A DNA stretch of 64,000 nucleotides. Source: Marisa cornuarietis (Eukaryota; Mollusca; Gastropoda; Architaenioglossa; Ampullariidae). The position numbers were made by a program, and so were the translations under genes. Shown piece after piece: positions 24,721 through 36,480 of the stretch. Each line of letters starts with the position of its first letter. The first letter of the stretch is position 1. The notes under the pieces were generated by a model that saw only the letters and a program-made list of their open reading frames with translations, was not told the origin of the DNA and searched no databases. The stretch lies in contig SMMW01000003.1 of the NCBI GenBank assembly GCA_004794655.1, forward strand, positions 3,348,001 through 3,412,000. The letters are read 5' to 3'.

Positions 24721-25545
24721 CTGTACATAGAGGACGCAATTCTACACGCACAGTTGCGTCTATGAACTGGTGAACATATGTAACTGCGTACACTTGTACC
24801 TAAACAATTATGTCATGAGAGTACAGCCTGTGCTGAGAAGACGCAGTATATGCGAGAATTGCAATGACAGAAAAAATATACATCATGCAGAGAGAAAAAT
24901 AGACAGGGTTAGAATTCGAAAGCAAACTAGCAAGAAAGAAAGAATAAAACAAAGAAAATACAGAAGGAAGAAAATGTGAAAAAAACGAAAAATGTAGGAA
25001 AATAAAAGCAGTAAAAGCACACGCACACAGGCATATGATCCTTCCTTGCACAGTCTGCTTTCAATTGGAAGAATGTGCTTAATAAATAAATTTGTAATTA
25101 CTATTAAGACACAACCACTAATTAAAGTATGTCAAAATATTTTCCTTTCAAAACGTGTCTTTTAGATTGATTTCGATTAAATTGCACCCTTCTAGTATGT
25201 GATGTATGTACGCATGTGCTCCATGTGGTGTCTGGGGTTTTCCGTTCTATAAGCGTCTATCTTTTACTACTGCTTAAACTGAAAACACCACTTGAGAAGT
25301 GCCACAATGATAATTTCCTAACAAATGATGATTCGTTGTTGTAGAATAAGTTAACTACAAAGTGCCACCTAAGGAATCTGATAGTTGAGTCTGAAGCAGC
25401 GAAGCTGTGAAAAAAAAATTTCGGCTCCATCAATGTGATAAAACTATGCACAAGAGTCAGAAAATGTAATGACTATTAAGGTGTAATGAATAAGAATTAT
25501 CATAAGGAGGTCAGGAGAAAGTTGGTTAAGATGTTTACCACGTGC

Positions 25546-25960
25546 ACAAAAAGCTATGGACGATTCACGTGCCCACTTAAACTTATTGATTACACTAAAC
25601 TGAAAGAGAAGTTTAAGGCCTAAACTAGCCTTCGCGAGGCAAGACGCAAGCAGGCTTTAAAAGAATAAACAAGCTGTGGACGACAATTCACATACGTTCG
25701 GCGGTCAAGCTGTAGACAACGTTTCGTATACGTATAGTGATCAAGCTGGGGATGATGTTGCACATGCGTATGGCGATCAGGTTTCGCTTGCAGTGAAGAG
25801 ACTGGACAAGAACTAAGCGTTAATGGGACAAACTGCAAAAACAAAGCACAGGTTTACAAAACATATCTTAAGCACAATAAAAAAAGCTATAGACGACTAT
25901 TCCCAAGCTGTAGTCGACAGTTCACTTCGTTTAGCGATCAGATTGAGTGAAGAGAACTTT
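25546..25960 (+). repeat. 36-bp tandem repeat with flanking degenerate units
   Basis: Three adjacent 36-base units (25670-25705, 25706-25741, 25742-25777) translate in one plus-strand frame as QAVDDNSHTFGG, QAVDNVSYTYSD and QAGDDVAHAYGD. Looser units (KAMDDS near 25551, KAIDDYSQAVVDSS near 25886) flank them. No start codon, domain or neighbouring exon makes it a gene. Confidence 0.65.
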
Positions 25961-27067
25961 CAGTGTACTTAAGAGCCTTATATAGTCCCCGGATATCGCC
26001 TCATAAAGGAAACGACCTTTGAAAGAGATGAGGAACGCGGCCTTACGTGTGTGCGCCGATCATAACCAGAGTTTCAGTCAGTCCCAGACAATGTGAAGTT
26101 GAGCGTCTCCTGGAAAGTCAACTGTAAGAAACGCAAACTAGTATTGTAACGTGCCTTGGACTTGTTCTTAAGCTCATAATTATGTGTACCAACCGACTGT
26201 GGACCTAAGGGAAAAATCTACTTTGTACTCTATCCAAATCAGGTGTTTGGCATTTAAGAGAAAATGTGTCCATATTTTAGGCCCGTCTGTCATCACACTA
26301 CACCCATAAACTGTTTTACGCACGCTGTTTCCTTCTAGGTTGGGTTTCATAGATTTATTTATCGACACACGGTGCAAAGAAGGTCTTTGGGGCGGGAGTG
26401 CAAGTGGGAACTACATGACAGGAGAGCAATGAGTTTTGTAGTATAAAGAAACTGTTTATTTTTCATTGAAAATTTGTGTAAAGCTCAAAAGCCTTTGGCT
26501 GTTCGTCTTTAATATCTCATATTTTGTTCAATATTGCCATCATGGATATCTGTATTTTTTTGAAGCCCATTTGTAAAAATTCACATTTAAAAACATCGTT
26601 AACAGGTAAGTTCACTGTTACGTGTTTGTCATGCAATACCAAATTTAAATATGCTTTTACTTCTTCCAATAGCATTTCCATTCACGCATGAGACTGACCT
26701 TGAGTGTTCCATACTCATACTGTACCTTCAACGCTTTATCTATATATGTCAATATTATTGCTGAATTACTGACCGCTATCATTAACGGCTTCTGACGACA
26801 CCGCCTGTGACAGAAAGAAATTGTTTGAAGTGAATGTAAATAATTATAAAGTTTACCAAATTAGTTTAAACAAATGCATTTCGCAACACAATACCCATCC
26901 TACTATTATCGAACCGGCTTTTGTGCGTGCATTCGGATTTGGATTTGACTAAAATTTTTTAAAAAACGAATTCAATAACAAAATAAGTTCCATTCCCTTG
27001 TATCGTTCTCTGCGAATGAAACATTTAGAAAGAAAATCAGTCTACGCAGGTAAACAAAATGACTAAC

Positions 27068-27109
27068 CTTCGACGTTGATGCCGTCCATGAGGTGTCCAT
27101 TTTCTTCTA
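27068..27109 (-). other. Possible 42-base micro-exon
   Basis: Bounded by acceptor-like TATTTTAG and donor GTTAGT. In one phase it reads EENGHLMDGINVE and could precede the EEDHNACDLD block at 22917 with a matching split Gly. It does not follow exon 37 in that phase, so its use is unproven. Confidence 0.25.
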
Positions 27110-27859
27110 CTAAAATAAAAATTACTTTTTTGCATCCACCACTCTGGGATTTCTCGTCGTTTTCCGCCCGTTGGTGGATGATTTTGGCGACTTCTAAAAG
27201 AAATCGCCGAGGTCCGTAAATTTCTCCACTTCTTTTCTACTTGATCTCACTCTCTGCGGCCGTTAGTAGTGGAATTTACTTTGTCTGTGATGTTCATACA
27301 CAGATCACTACTTTTTTTTCGCTGCGCAAAATGCATAAAGCTGCTGATTTTTGTCAATAAAACGGTGATTTCACCATCGCTCCAGTTCGCGATTCTTTCC
27401 TTTCTTTCTGTCATTTTTAATAAGTGATGAATACCGCGATTTCAAGCTGGCGGAGCTTGCAAGGCAGCGACGACAGAAGTTGGTTGGTTTAGTTGGAAAG
27501 TACTTCCATATTTAGATGATCTCGCACTACTGGGGAAAGGGAGCGGGGAGGAAGCCGGAGTACAGTAAGACCTCTACATACGAGTGAACAAATATAGGAG
27601 TAAGTCGAGATAAGAGCAAAAAATTCATGAAAATTCTGTTCTTACTTAAGAGGGGAAATTCGATATACGAGCTCGAGTCATTTATATGTCGTAGCGTAAT
27701 GTATAAAAAAGAATGTAGTCTTAGTGAAAATATAAATATTTTAAGTTAAAAACAGTGTAAATACAGTAGTGTTGTCTCATCAGCTGATTCATTCATTTTT
27801 GTAACCTCAGATAGACAAACGTTACTTTAACTTTTATGCAATAGACAAGATATTCAGAC

Positions 27860-28030
27860 TTGCCGCATGCTGAGGACGTCATGTAGTATTGACAAAGAGG
27901 CCCGCACCATTGAGGCGAGCATGCGCAGACCACACTTCCGTTAATGCTGCAGGACACATCATTGAAACAGGGATCGGGCGTACAGTCAGACACGCATGTC
28001 GTACCACTCAAGTGAGTGCCAGGGTTGCAC
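27860..28030 (-). CDS. CadN: Copy B exon 37: EGF3 end and EGF4; last intact exon
   Basis: 171 bases if it ends at the weak donor GTCTGA; acceptor TTTTCTCAG. It encodes CNPGTHLSGTTCVSDC, then DPCFNDVSCSINGSVVC and CGPLCQYYMTSSACGK. If that donor is ignored the frame runs on for 22 residues to a stop at 27793-27795, with no membrane span. A decayed copy of this exon sits at 24467-24720. Confidence 0.88.
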
Positions 28031-28645
28031 CTGAGAAAAAAAGACAAACAAATAGCTACATTTGCACCCGCTAAATTGATGTAACTTTGGGTACGATTAC
28101 ACCTAAGGATATCATGACGTAAATCTGCAGGTGCAGAGAGGAAGCCGACTTAATGCACGTGATCTGAGATGAAATAAGTTATCATTGGCACTTATGTAAG
28201 CGATTAGTACCTAAGCTGATGATACAGACATCATGTGCATTTTTATAAATAAGGCAGAACAACACCTGCAGTAAATGTTTTAGACAGCATCTTTCATTAG
28301 CTGAACAATGGCAATCTATATTTTGTTTAACTGCTAACCACAAAAGTCGGCGAAAATTTGAATGTACATGAGTTAATAAAAAAAGGAAAGAGTCGTTATC
28401 TTTAATCTGCAGGCGCAATAAATTTCAGGGCTCTAAAGTTTAATACACGAAATTTGATTTGCAGATATAATAAAAATATTATTGTTTACGTACAAACTCA
28501 TTAATCTGCGAAATTCCTTTAAGCTATAACTCTGATCTATTTATACATTGTCTCCAACAATCTATTATTTGTTACATCGGAATCTCCGAAAGGGACAGAA
28601 TAAATGAAGAATAGCATGAGCAGGTGATAATTCTTTTTCGCGTAC

Positions 28646-28829
28646 CTGCATTCGTGGTCTCCCCACAGAGGGTAGCAAAATCTACCCGATGGGCACAAGA
28701 TACCAGCGCAATCGTTTCGTGTGCACCCGTCCTTGACGTTTACATCGTCCGTCAGACTCACTTGGCCCGTGTTCTCCGACCGAGTCATCGGGAATCCGAC
28801 ATTTTTGAGGCGGATGTCCTGGACGCACG
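28646..28829 (-). CDS. CadN: Copy B exon 36: LamG2 end and EGF3 start
   Basis: 184 bases; acceptor ACCAACAG, donor GTACGC. CVQDIRLKNVGFPM closes LamG2; CTRNDCAGILCPSGRFCY starts EGF3. Confidence 0.9.
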
Positions 28830-29173
28830 CTGTTGGTCACAAAGAGAAAGTTAGCTATACAGTTTGATTTCTGGCCACTTGTCACAGATATTTGAACAAC
28901 GTGTTGCTGTATGCCGACTAGTTAGAAAAGGACATTCGATTGCCTTAGTCTGGAAAATGAATTTGTGTACGTTTCATAATATACATGAATGCCGTTCTCT
29001 CTTCCTTTCCAAGCTGACATCCAACGCTTTCCCTCCTCCGTCTCTTCCACATTTTTCTTTTTCTCTCCTTCTTGTCTTTCCCATTCTTTCTCTCTCTAAT
29101 GAACGGTGTATTTTATGCAATTCAAAGGAAGGGAAGAAATATTAGAAACAAGACCAAAAATACAAGAACATAC

Positions 29174-29459
29174 TGTCAATAAGAGTCCTGTCAAAGACAG
29201 CTTGGCCTTGAAGACTGCTCATAAGCGCTCCCACAGTGGCGGTATCTCGTAGGATCACTGAAAAGTTTCCAGCGTGACTCCCCTGAGAGTAGATGTAGTT
29301 GCGTCCTTCACCTCCGTCTAAAATGAGTGTCACGTGCTGCAAATTTCTCATGACTCTGACCATGTGCCACTGTCCATCGCTGACCGTGGCGAGCGACAGC
29401 TCCAGAATCTTCTCCATGTTGTCGAGGTTGTAGATGACCTGTAGCGTGCCGTTTTGGAT
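29174..29459 (-). CDS. CadN: Copy B exon 35: LamG2 core
   Basis: 286 bases; acceptor CGTTTCAG, donor GTATGT. It encodes NGTLQVIYNLDNMEKI, then VSDGQWHMVRVMRN and LILDGGEGRNYIYSQG. Ends with A of a Thr codon. Confidence 0.9.
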
Positions 29460-29550
29460 CTGAAACGAAATCAGTATTACTTCAGCTACTTCAGATTTCC
29501 TTACCTTGAGACTATTGTCAAATTTTTAGTGGGTTGGTCGACACATCTCC

Positions 29551-29715
29551 GTTTGTTTACCTATAGGGTGATGTTTTCCTGTTCTGTACACTCTCCCTTT
29601 GTTTACCTGTACAATGATGTGCTGCTTGCTATTTGCTGACTTATAATGTACATTTGTTTACCTGCAGTGTGATGTGCTAGTCACGTGTATTTACCTGTAC
29701 TATTATGTACTGGTT
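29551..29715 (-). repeat. Four tandem copies of the exon 34 donor region
   Basis: On the plus strand TTTACCT(A/G) followed by a GTGATGT-like stretch recurs at about 29557, 29603, 29658 and 29691; each supplies a GTAAA donor on the coding strand. The last is the real exon 34 donor. Confidence 0.6.
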
Positions 29716-29876
29716 GCTGATACTGCCGTAGGTGGCGAAGATGACACCGTTCCTACTACTTGTGCGAAACAAGGCCTGCATCTCCAGCTTGTAAGGGAGA
29801 AGTCTGGTCAGAAAGCTGGAGCTCAGAGTCCACCTCAGGTAGCTGGGCGCCTTCCCCAGGTCTCGAATAGTGGTCG
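29695..29876 (-). CDS. CadN: Copy B exon 34: LamG2 start
   Basis: 182 bases; acceptor CATACAG, donor GTAAAT. It encodes LGKAPSYLRWTLSSSFLT, then LEMQALFRTSSRNGVIF. Its donor context is repeated three more times in the following intron (29551-29661). Confidence 0.88.
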
Positions 29877-30327
29877 CTGTATGTCGGTACACAGATACAA
29901 ACTTCATCAACGATTTTTTTTCTTTACCTCAGATCAACAAACGTTGCTTTAACCTTTACGCAATATACACATTTTTTTTTTACTTTGATCTGGCATTTAG
30001 CAATATTTATAAACAAATATTTGCAAACAAATACTTGCAATTCAACCTGAGAGTTACATGATTATTGCTTAACTGAACGCTCTGCCAATAAAGACAGAAC
30101 AGATTTAGTGAAGTTATTTGCTCACAGTTTCTAAAACACAGTGAAAAAATTAGTTTTTTGTACACATTTTTGTACAATGACGTACTCATTGATCGGCCTG
30201 GTTACAGCATCTTCGAAAATCCACTCGACAGTTAAAACTATGTCCTGCACGTCAGACTACATGAAGACAAACAGTCAGAGAAAAGAAGGAAAAGAGGCAG
30301 GCAGACAGACGGATGGATAGGTGTCAC

Positions 30328-30505
30328 CTGTAGTACACTGATCTCCCCGCCATCCCGGCTTGCAGACACAGGTGATCTGACGAGTAAAACTGGCTGTGCA
30401 AACACCATTCACACCACAGGTGGTGCCACAGATTTCATCCTCGCGTGGGCAGCCGTTCTGGCCGGAAGCGATGCCTGCGATTTCTTTATAGTACAGGTCG
30501 TACAG
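30328..30505 (-). CDS. CadN: Copy B exon 33: EGF2
   Basis: 178 bases; acceptor TTTTTCAG, donor GTGACA. It encodes LYDLYYKEIAG, then CGTTCGVNGVCTASF and CVCKPGWRGDQC, a complete EGF module. Confidence 0.92.
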
Positions 30506-30782
30506 CTGAAAAAAAAGTTTCACATGTCGTTCAGCTGATAAACACACAGTTTTATCAAATCCCTTTAGCAAGGTACAAAGTGTCGGACATATAGGGTATT
30601 TTTATATGCTGATGAGAATATTTATTTTGACAGCCTGGCTAATATAGTATTAAAGATGACAAAAGACATTAAAAGTTACTTCTGATATTTCAAAAATACA
30701 AAGAACTATTCACAGAAGAAGTCAAATATTTATTAAAAGTCCTTCAGAATTCTGCAACGAAAAAATAACAACCAGTGCTCAC

Positions 30783-31013
30783 CTTACTATTATGTCGCAG
30801 GTTACGAACGCAGCCGTTAAACCCTGTACCCCCTACGTTTGGTGGGAAGGTAGTAGACGGCTGTCTTCCACCCACCTGTAGCAGAGTACCCACGTTAAGG
30901 AATGAGTAGGTACCCGGGGTATTGCCTGTTGCTCGGCAAGGGCGGTCGTCTAAAGTACCACCCGCGCTCTTCGCCGCTGCGCTCTCGCAGAAATCAACAA
31001 TCATCTCCACGTG
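30783..31013 (-). CDS. CadN: Copy B exon 32: LamG1 end
   Basis: 231 bases, phase 0 to 0; acceptor GTCTACAG, donor GTGAGC. It encodes VEMIVDFCESAAAKSAGG, then LLQVGGRQPS and GTGFNGCVRNLRHN, the closing Cys of a laminin-G domain. Confidence 0.92.
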
Positions 31014-31419
31014 CTGTAGACAGAGAGAAATACTGTTGTGTCGACACAAAGCATGCATCTTCTTTCATGATCCTCTACCAGATGATCCCGTCTTATTTTC
31101 GTAAAAAAATCCTTTCCAGATGATTTTTACACAGACTACATTCCTGGAATATGACAACTGAATCGACGGCTAGTAAAGACACATCTGGTATTGGTATCCA
31201 CGTTGTAGTAAAGAATTAACACAATTTCAATCGCTGATCTGTCGGCGGCGAGAATGCAGCAAAAGAGATATTATTATTAGTTATGTATTTCAATGATAGT
31301 CAGTGCTTACTAATGGTCTACAATTATGTGTTAATTCTCAGTTTTTCTCCTACATACCCTTTACCGAACCAGTTTCTTACGATTTAAAAATTCCCGCAAT
31401 GAATGAAGTAAACACTAAC

Positions 31420-31647
31420 CTTGCCAGTTCGGATGATGTCGATGCGGTGCCACGTGCCGTCTGCCAGGCTGCTTATGACGACATTTCCTTTCGCATTTTT
31501 CCCGTCGACGGTTAAGGTCGTGGAGCCTGACCCGTGGTCGATCATCAAGACAGGAAAGCCGCCCCGCAGCTCCAGAGAAATGAAGTCAGGTGGCTGATCT
31601 GTAGGAGGCGTGACCTTGGGTCCGTTGTAGAGAAGGAGACCGTCCGA
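31420..31647 (-). CDS. CadN: Copy B exon 31: LamG1 core
   Basis: 228 bases, phase 0 to 0; acceptor GTTTGCAG, donor GTTAGT. SDGLLLYNGP, FISLELRGGFPVLMIDHGSG and LADGTWHRIDI are textbook laminin-G strands. Confidence 0.92.
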
Positions 31648-31827
31648 CTGCAAACACGAAGAAAAAGGTTACAGACACTGTATTCTTGCACTTCTAAGTG
31701 TCCATGTTGCGCATGTATAAGAAGATATATAGGGCTAACGATGTGTAGTGCAAAATATGGATACGATTAGATTAGACAGGGTTTCAAGGTCTAAGAAGAA
31801 AAAAAGTTAACACACAAGGTACGATAC

Positions 31828-31966
31828 CTGAGTAGTGATAAACTCGATAGAGGTCTGACCGTCTTCGCACTGCTCCAAAGTCGGGTACATCGCGTACGAC
31901 TTGCCGTCAAAGCTGTGCCGCAACTGCTGACAGCGCGGGCCATCAAATCCGGACAAACACAGGCAT
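31828..31966 (-). CDS. CadN: Copy B exon 30: EGF1 end and LamG1 start
   Basis: 139 bases; acceptor CTGTGCAG, donor GTATCG. CLCLSGFDGPRC closes EGF1; RHSFDGKSYAMYPTLEQCED begins the laminin-G fold. Confidence 0.88.
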
Positions 31967-32285
31967 CTGCACAGTCACGTGGCATAACATTCTTCCTTTT
32001 ACTACTACCCTTGAAAAAAATAGTCAAGAGCTCAGAAATGGTTATATTTCATAAAAGATTGATTTTTAATAAGCCGATTCCCCTGTTTTATTTGCGTTGC
32101 CACCTGCTACTTATAAGCTGTTTTCTTTGTGTCCCAAACATGCAGCTAGTATTGTTCGTGAGGCTTTCATTTCTTTCATAACCCTGCTCTCCAACTCTGA
32201 TTCTCTAATCGAAATCTCTGTGTAAAAACGTTATTCCTCTTGGCAGACCAAACAAACCATTTTATAAGGGTAAACGGGCACTTAC

Positions 32286-32554
32286 GAGAGAACTCCGAAT
32301 TCATCCCTTCGGCACGTTCCACCGTTGTAACAGTAGTCTCCAGAACATTCCACAGGGTAAGGAAAGTCCTTCGCACGGCACCCCTCCCTCGCCCTGACGA
32401 AGGCCTCGACCCCCACGAAAGACGTTCCGTTGGAATTGACCATTGCAGGGCGGCCAGTGATGTCGAGGTAGTTGTAGCACCCGCCTTCAAAACTCTCTTG
32501 AGCGCACATGTCAATGGGTACCTGGCTAATGCTGACACCAGCAGTATTCTCGAA
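32286..32554 (-). CDS. CadN: Copy B exon 29: Cys-rich segment and first half of EGF1
   Basis: 269 bases; acceptor TTCTGTCAG, donor GTAAGT. It encodes DMCAQESFEGGCYNYL, later CRAKDFPYPVECSGDYCYNG with GTC, starting EGF1. Ends with TC of a Ser codon. Confidence 0.9.
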
Positions 32555-32831
32555 CTGACAGAAACAGACATGAACAGCATAAGTTTTGTAAATGAACGAA
32601 ATGTGGAAATTGCAAACCTAAGCACGAGCCTTCAATTCCTCAAATCCACACAGCTACAGAAAAGATGAATGCGAAAACGAGATTAAGAATAGGTAGAGTA
32701 GATTTTTTAAAGTAGATAAAGCAGCAGAAAAACACAAGTCATGGACAAAAAAAAAGCAAAAAAAAGAAAAAAAATCCCTAAGCAGAACTACACTATTAAT
32801 GGAGAGAGGCGCAGTGCTATGTGGCCTTTAC

Positions 32832-33076
32832 CTCTTTCAGGTTGTTGACGACCAGGCTATCGGTCTGCGAGGACTGGTAGTAGGGCGAACGGTGAGCCGT
32901 GTAGCGTACGTCGGTGCAAACACCGCCCTCCACGTCCTGCACGCTGATGATCAACACGTTTTCCAGGGCCGTGCCCAGTTTCTCCGCTAACAGCCTCCGG
33001 AACTTGTCGTAGGGGCTCTCGCCGTACGTGTTAGCGTCTCGCGGCGGTCGCTTGATGAAATCCTCGGCAGAGATTC
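32832..33076 (-). CDS. CadN: Copy B exon 28: Fcc-like segment before EGF1
   Basis: 245 bases; acceptor CGTGCCAG, donor GTAAAG. It encodes ISAEDFIKRPP, FRRLLAEKLGTALENVLI and VQDVEGGVCTDVRY, the non-repeat region that precedes the first EGF in CadN-type cadherins. Confidence 0.88.
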
Positions 33077-33764
33077 CTGGCACGAGAGAAAGAACATCTG
33101 TTACGTGGAAGTTTGTTGTCACGGTTACAAATGATTACACTAAGGACTGGTTAGCTGGTTGGTTTGGAGGCAAAATACTTCAACCTAGAGGTGATTTTGC
33201 ATTATGAGGGGAGATGAAGGGAAGAGGGAACTGGAGCACCCGAAGAAAACCCCAGAAAGGTGTCCCCAAGTGTGTTCAGTAATCTGAACGGAAGCGAGTG
33301 ATTTTAACCAATACACTCCCGCGGGCCACTATAAACTACCTCACCAATGACACTTTATGCTACAGAAGAGCTAATGGAAAGAGTTTATTGATTAATAAAA
33401 GGTCTAATATGAAGGCAATGACTGATCTTAAAGACAATAAATTTTAAACGTAAGAAAAGAATTTGTTTTCTACACACTAAAATAGCCTTACTGAAAATGT
33501 CTTATGAATAACCTACAGTGGCAATACCAGTCCCTTTCAAGTGATTCTTGTCAGCATTCCCCAAAAGCAAATGAAAACATTCAATTAAATATTACTTAAC
33601 TAAATATTTCTGTGCAGTACATAAGCCAGCACTTCTAACCATAATATCATAAACTTCTCCCACTATGATTGCGCTAAAGCCAAAGGTTTGAATCCGTTTA
33701 GTTCACCAGATAGTTGATCTTTGTGTGTGTCTATCCATCTGCATACACCCGGGGTATTGGTTAC

Positions 33765-33952
33765 CTTGGAGACGTACAGCGCCAGAAGATCGGACAGCCT
33801 CGTCGTTGAGGTCGTTCACAACAACGGAGACGGTCGCGACGACTTTTTCGTTTCTGACTTTGTCTACCACCTGGACACTGAAGGTGTACTTTTCACTGTC
33901 GCTGTTTGTAGGCACACCTTTCTCCATGACGATGGTGCCGTTGCTCAGCACC
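33765..33952 (-). CDS. CadN: Copy B exon 27: last cadherin-type segment
   Basis: 188 bases; acceptor TTGTGCAG, donor GTAACC. It encodes LSNGTIVMEKGVPTNSD and the degenerate linker VNDLNDEAV. Split codons with exons 26 (Lys) and 28 (Gly) are in phase. Confidence 0.9.
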
Positions 33953-33974
33953 CTGCACAAAACGTGACACTGTT

Positions 33975-33976
<2 letters not shown>

Positions 33977-34059
<83 letters not shown>
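33977..34059. repeat. (GACA)n microsatellite at the exon 27 acceptor
   Basis: About 20 tandem tetranucleotides, TGTC on the coding strand, ending about 24 bases before the exon 27 acceptor. Confidence 0.95.
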
Positions 34060-34355
34060 CATTTTCCGTTCATTCATATATTCCAGAATGTTTAGGTCTT
34101 CAAAAGGAAGCAATTATCTTGCACAATGGAATAAAATCCACTTGGCATAGTCTGCATCTTAGGGACTTTTTTTCTATCAGACACCTTTGCAAAATTATAA
34201 AGCTGAAACTGTAGAATCTGCAATAGAAGGTAAGAAACAAAGTAAAATGTTGCATACGTAGGTCTATTGTAATGCCGAGTCCCGTACTTATAAGTAGTAG
34301 ACTTCCAAACACCTTTCACGTGCACTCAGGAATGATCGTGATTTATTTTGCTTAC

Positions 34356-34470
34356 TTGAAGTAGGCCTCCATCCATTTTGGTTCCAGGAAGGTAAATGTT
34401 TTGTCGGGCAAGTCCCAGTCGTCGGGGTCATTCACGTAGACGCGGCCGATGTCGATGGGACCGAACATCC
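34356..34470 (-). CDS. CadN: Copy B exon 26: non-chordate classical-cadherin membrane-proximal domain
   Basis: 115 bases; acceptor TCGACAG, donor GTAAGC. It encodes IGRVYVNDPDDWDLPDKTF and EPKWMEAYF. The GRVYVxDxDDWDLPDK motif is, to my knowledge, specific to the region after the last repeats in DN-cadherin-type and related invertebrate cadherins, and is the strongest evidence for gene identity. Confidence 0.9.
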
Positions 34471-35767
34471 CTGTCGACAGGCACAGTGTGAAGAACATTT
34501 TATGTCTCACTATACAGTTCGCACTTCACGATAAAGAACACATTTCAAGCACAGATTGTTTCTCAGTACAGGTTTCACTTTTCAGATTTACATCTTTATA
34601 ATTTTCAAAATTACCGAAAGTTTCATATTCAGCTTACATATTTTTAAAGACTTCAGTTCTGGCAAACGGACAGAAAGAAAACCTTTCGCAGTATTCCCTT
34701 ACTGAATAGTTCACGTTCAACAGATGTCAGTAAATAATAGCAAAATATATCTGCTCTGTAAATTAACAGCGTCTTAACTGCAGCCGTTAATGAAATATCC
34801 CCTTGCAAAGCAATATTTTGCATTGTAATCAACACGAGGCGCAAAAGCCCTCTTGAGTAAGAGATGCCACATCAGTCTAGCGTTACGCCACTTGCCGTGG
34901 CTGTTGTTTGCTAGGCACTCAGACAATTTCACTTTTTGTCCTCCACAATACAGTAATGGTTTTAGTGACAAATTACAGATTTTATCGACATTAGACTAGA
35001 TTTATAAAACATTTCTGGAATATAATTTGAGAATACGAAGCATCTCAATGAGCAGAAGACGTATGCAGATTCTAATTCACCAAGTGCCAAATAATTTCGC
35101 TTAAATCAAATTCTGAGAGGGAGGTTGTATCTGATTGGATGTTGTCACAAAGTTTGGTAGTTTTTCTTCGGAAGTAAGAGTAGATTAGTCAGGAACCTGT
35201 ATTTCTATATAAATCTGCTTTACACATCACCGTTATTTGACCGTAAAGCAGCACCCAGCATTCATTTTTTTTTGGTGTTTCTTTGGCCCTTGAATTTAAA
35301 GCTTTTCTGTCAACCTTAGATCCACCCTTCATTTGAGTAAAGCTGATGCAAACCAGTCATTGTCATGCATGTCGTAAGTGTAGCTCTATTGATGCGATGC
35401 ACTTTATGCCAGTCGCGATACTTCAGCCGCGGCGGCTTTTGAACAGCTCAGCTTCATGGTTGCTGTTAAACTTCCTGGAAACCGGCTTAAGTTTTTCCCA
35501 TCTAACGTTTAAGGCGTTAATTAGTGCAAGAATGATGATGTCTTTAGAGTGCGATGGGCCCTCGCATTGTTTGGTCTTAAAGCCTGCATTAGCACGAGCC
35601 AACCGTTTTCACAATCACACCTTTCGATTTTTCGTCGACTATGCTACATTCTCAGCATGGGTCTCTTAAATTTTAAACCTTTTAAAACTTTAGTTTTTTT
35701 TCACTTCTTTTAATCGAATGTCACTTGCTTGAACCTCTCTTTTCCTTCTGACAGAACAAACGCTAAC

Positions 35768-35989
35768 CTTTGTAGTTGAAGACAAAGATGTCTTGGTGCC
35801 CCTCTTTCATGGGGTTGTCGTTCTTGTCAGCGATGGTGACAGTGAGAGTGTTGGTTCCAGTTTGAGTCAATGAACTTCCGGTCCCGTACATGTCCGACAT
35901 AATGATGGGGATTAGGTAATATTTTCGTTTCTCCCTGTCGAACTCCATCTTTGAGGATATGATAGCAGTGCCGTTACCTTTGTCGCCAG
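35768..35989 (-). CDS. CadN: Copy B exon 25: cadherin repeat end
   Basis: 222 bases; acceptor TCTCACAG, donor GTTAGC. It encodes GDKGNGTAIISSKMEFDREK, then a strand ending in linker IADKNDNPM followed by the IFVFNYK segment. Confidence 0.88.
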
Positions 35990-36480
35990 CTGTGAGATGA
36001 AACCAGGATGCACATGTATAGAAAAATATGCAGGTAGGTCAAAAATAAAAAGCATAATGTACGTTTGCACCCTAAGAACGATAAGGGGTCCATACCGTCG
36101 TTTGGTCTGCGCTATACAGAGAGAGAGAGAAAGGCTGAGGGGGAGGGCAGATAAATATCCCGTGGGAGTTCATGTCGGTCTGTCTTCATTTCAGTTTGTC
36201 TTATAACTGGCGTCATAGGCTTGCACCTGTTGTGGGGAGCAATTTGATGGAGCACAGCAGAGGTTACCTCGAACCCGCGTGTCCGATCATCTACTCCTCT
36301 GAGAAGTTCCCCCATTGAATAGCCTGTGCACTTTTTCACGTTAGTCGGTCTATGTACAGGGTTGTAACTGAGCTGCGGGTTAATAAGGTTGTATTGTATA
36401 GGGTTAGCTGTGTATGCTCAGTGTGCAAGCCCGTGTGTGTGTCCCACTAAACCGCACGACCTCATCAGCTGTGTACTTAC

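Noticed and set aside
24800..25051. Hydrophobic minus-strand frame as a possible cadherin TM exon
   Set aside because: Low-complexity Phe/Leu/Ser from a purine-rich tract, no charged flank or matching splice phase; the segment at 24467-24546 is a better TM candidate.
30180..30262. Open stretch reading DVQDIVLTVEWIFEDAV as an extra exon between exons 33 and 34
   Set aside because: Exons 33 and 34 already join in phase, and the available acceptors put this stretch out of frame or into a stop.
33703..34113. Protein with CLSV repeats on the minus strand, and the matching plus-strand DRQT repeat frame
   Set aside because: Translation of a (GACA)n microsatellite running into exon 27; only 33765-33952 is coding.
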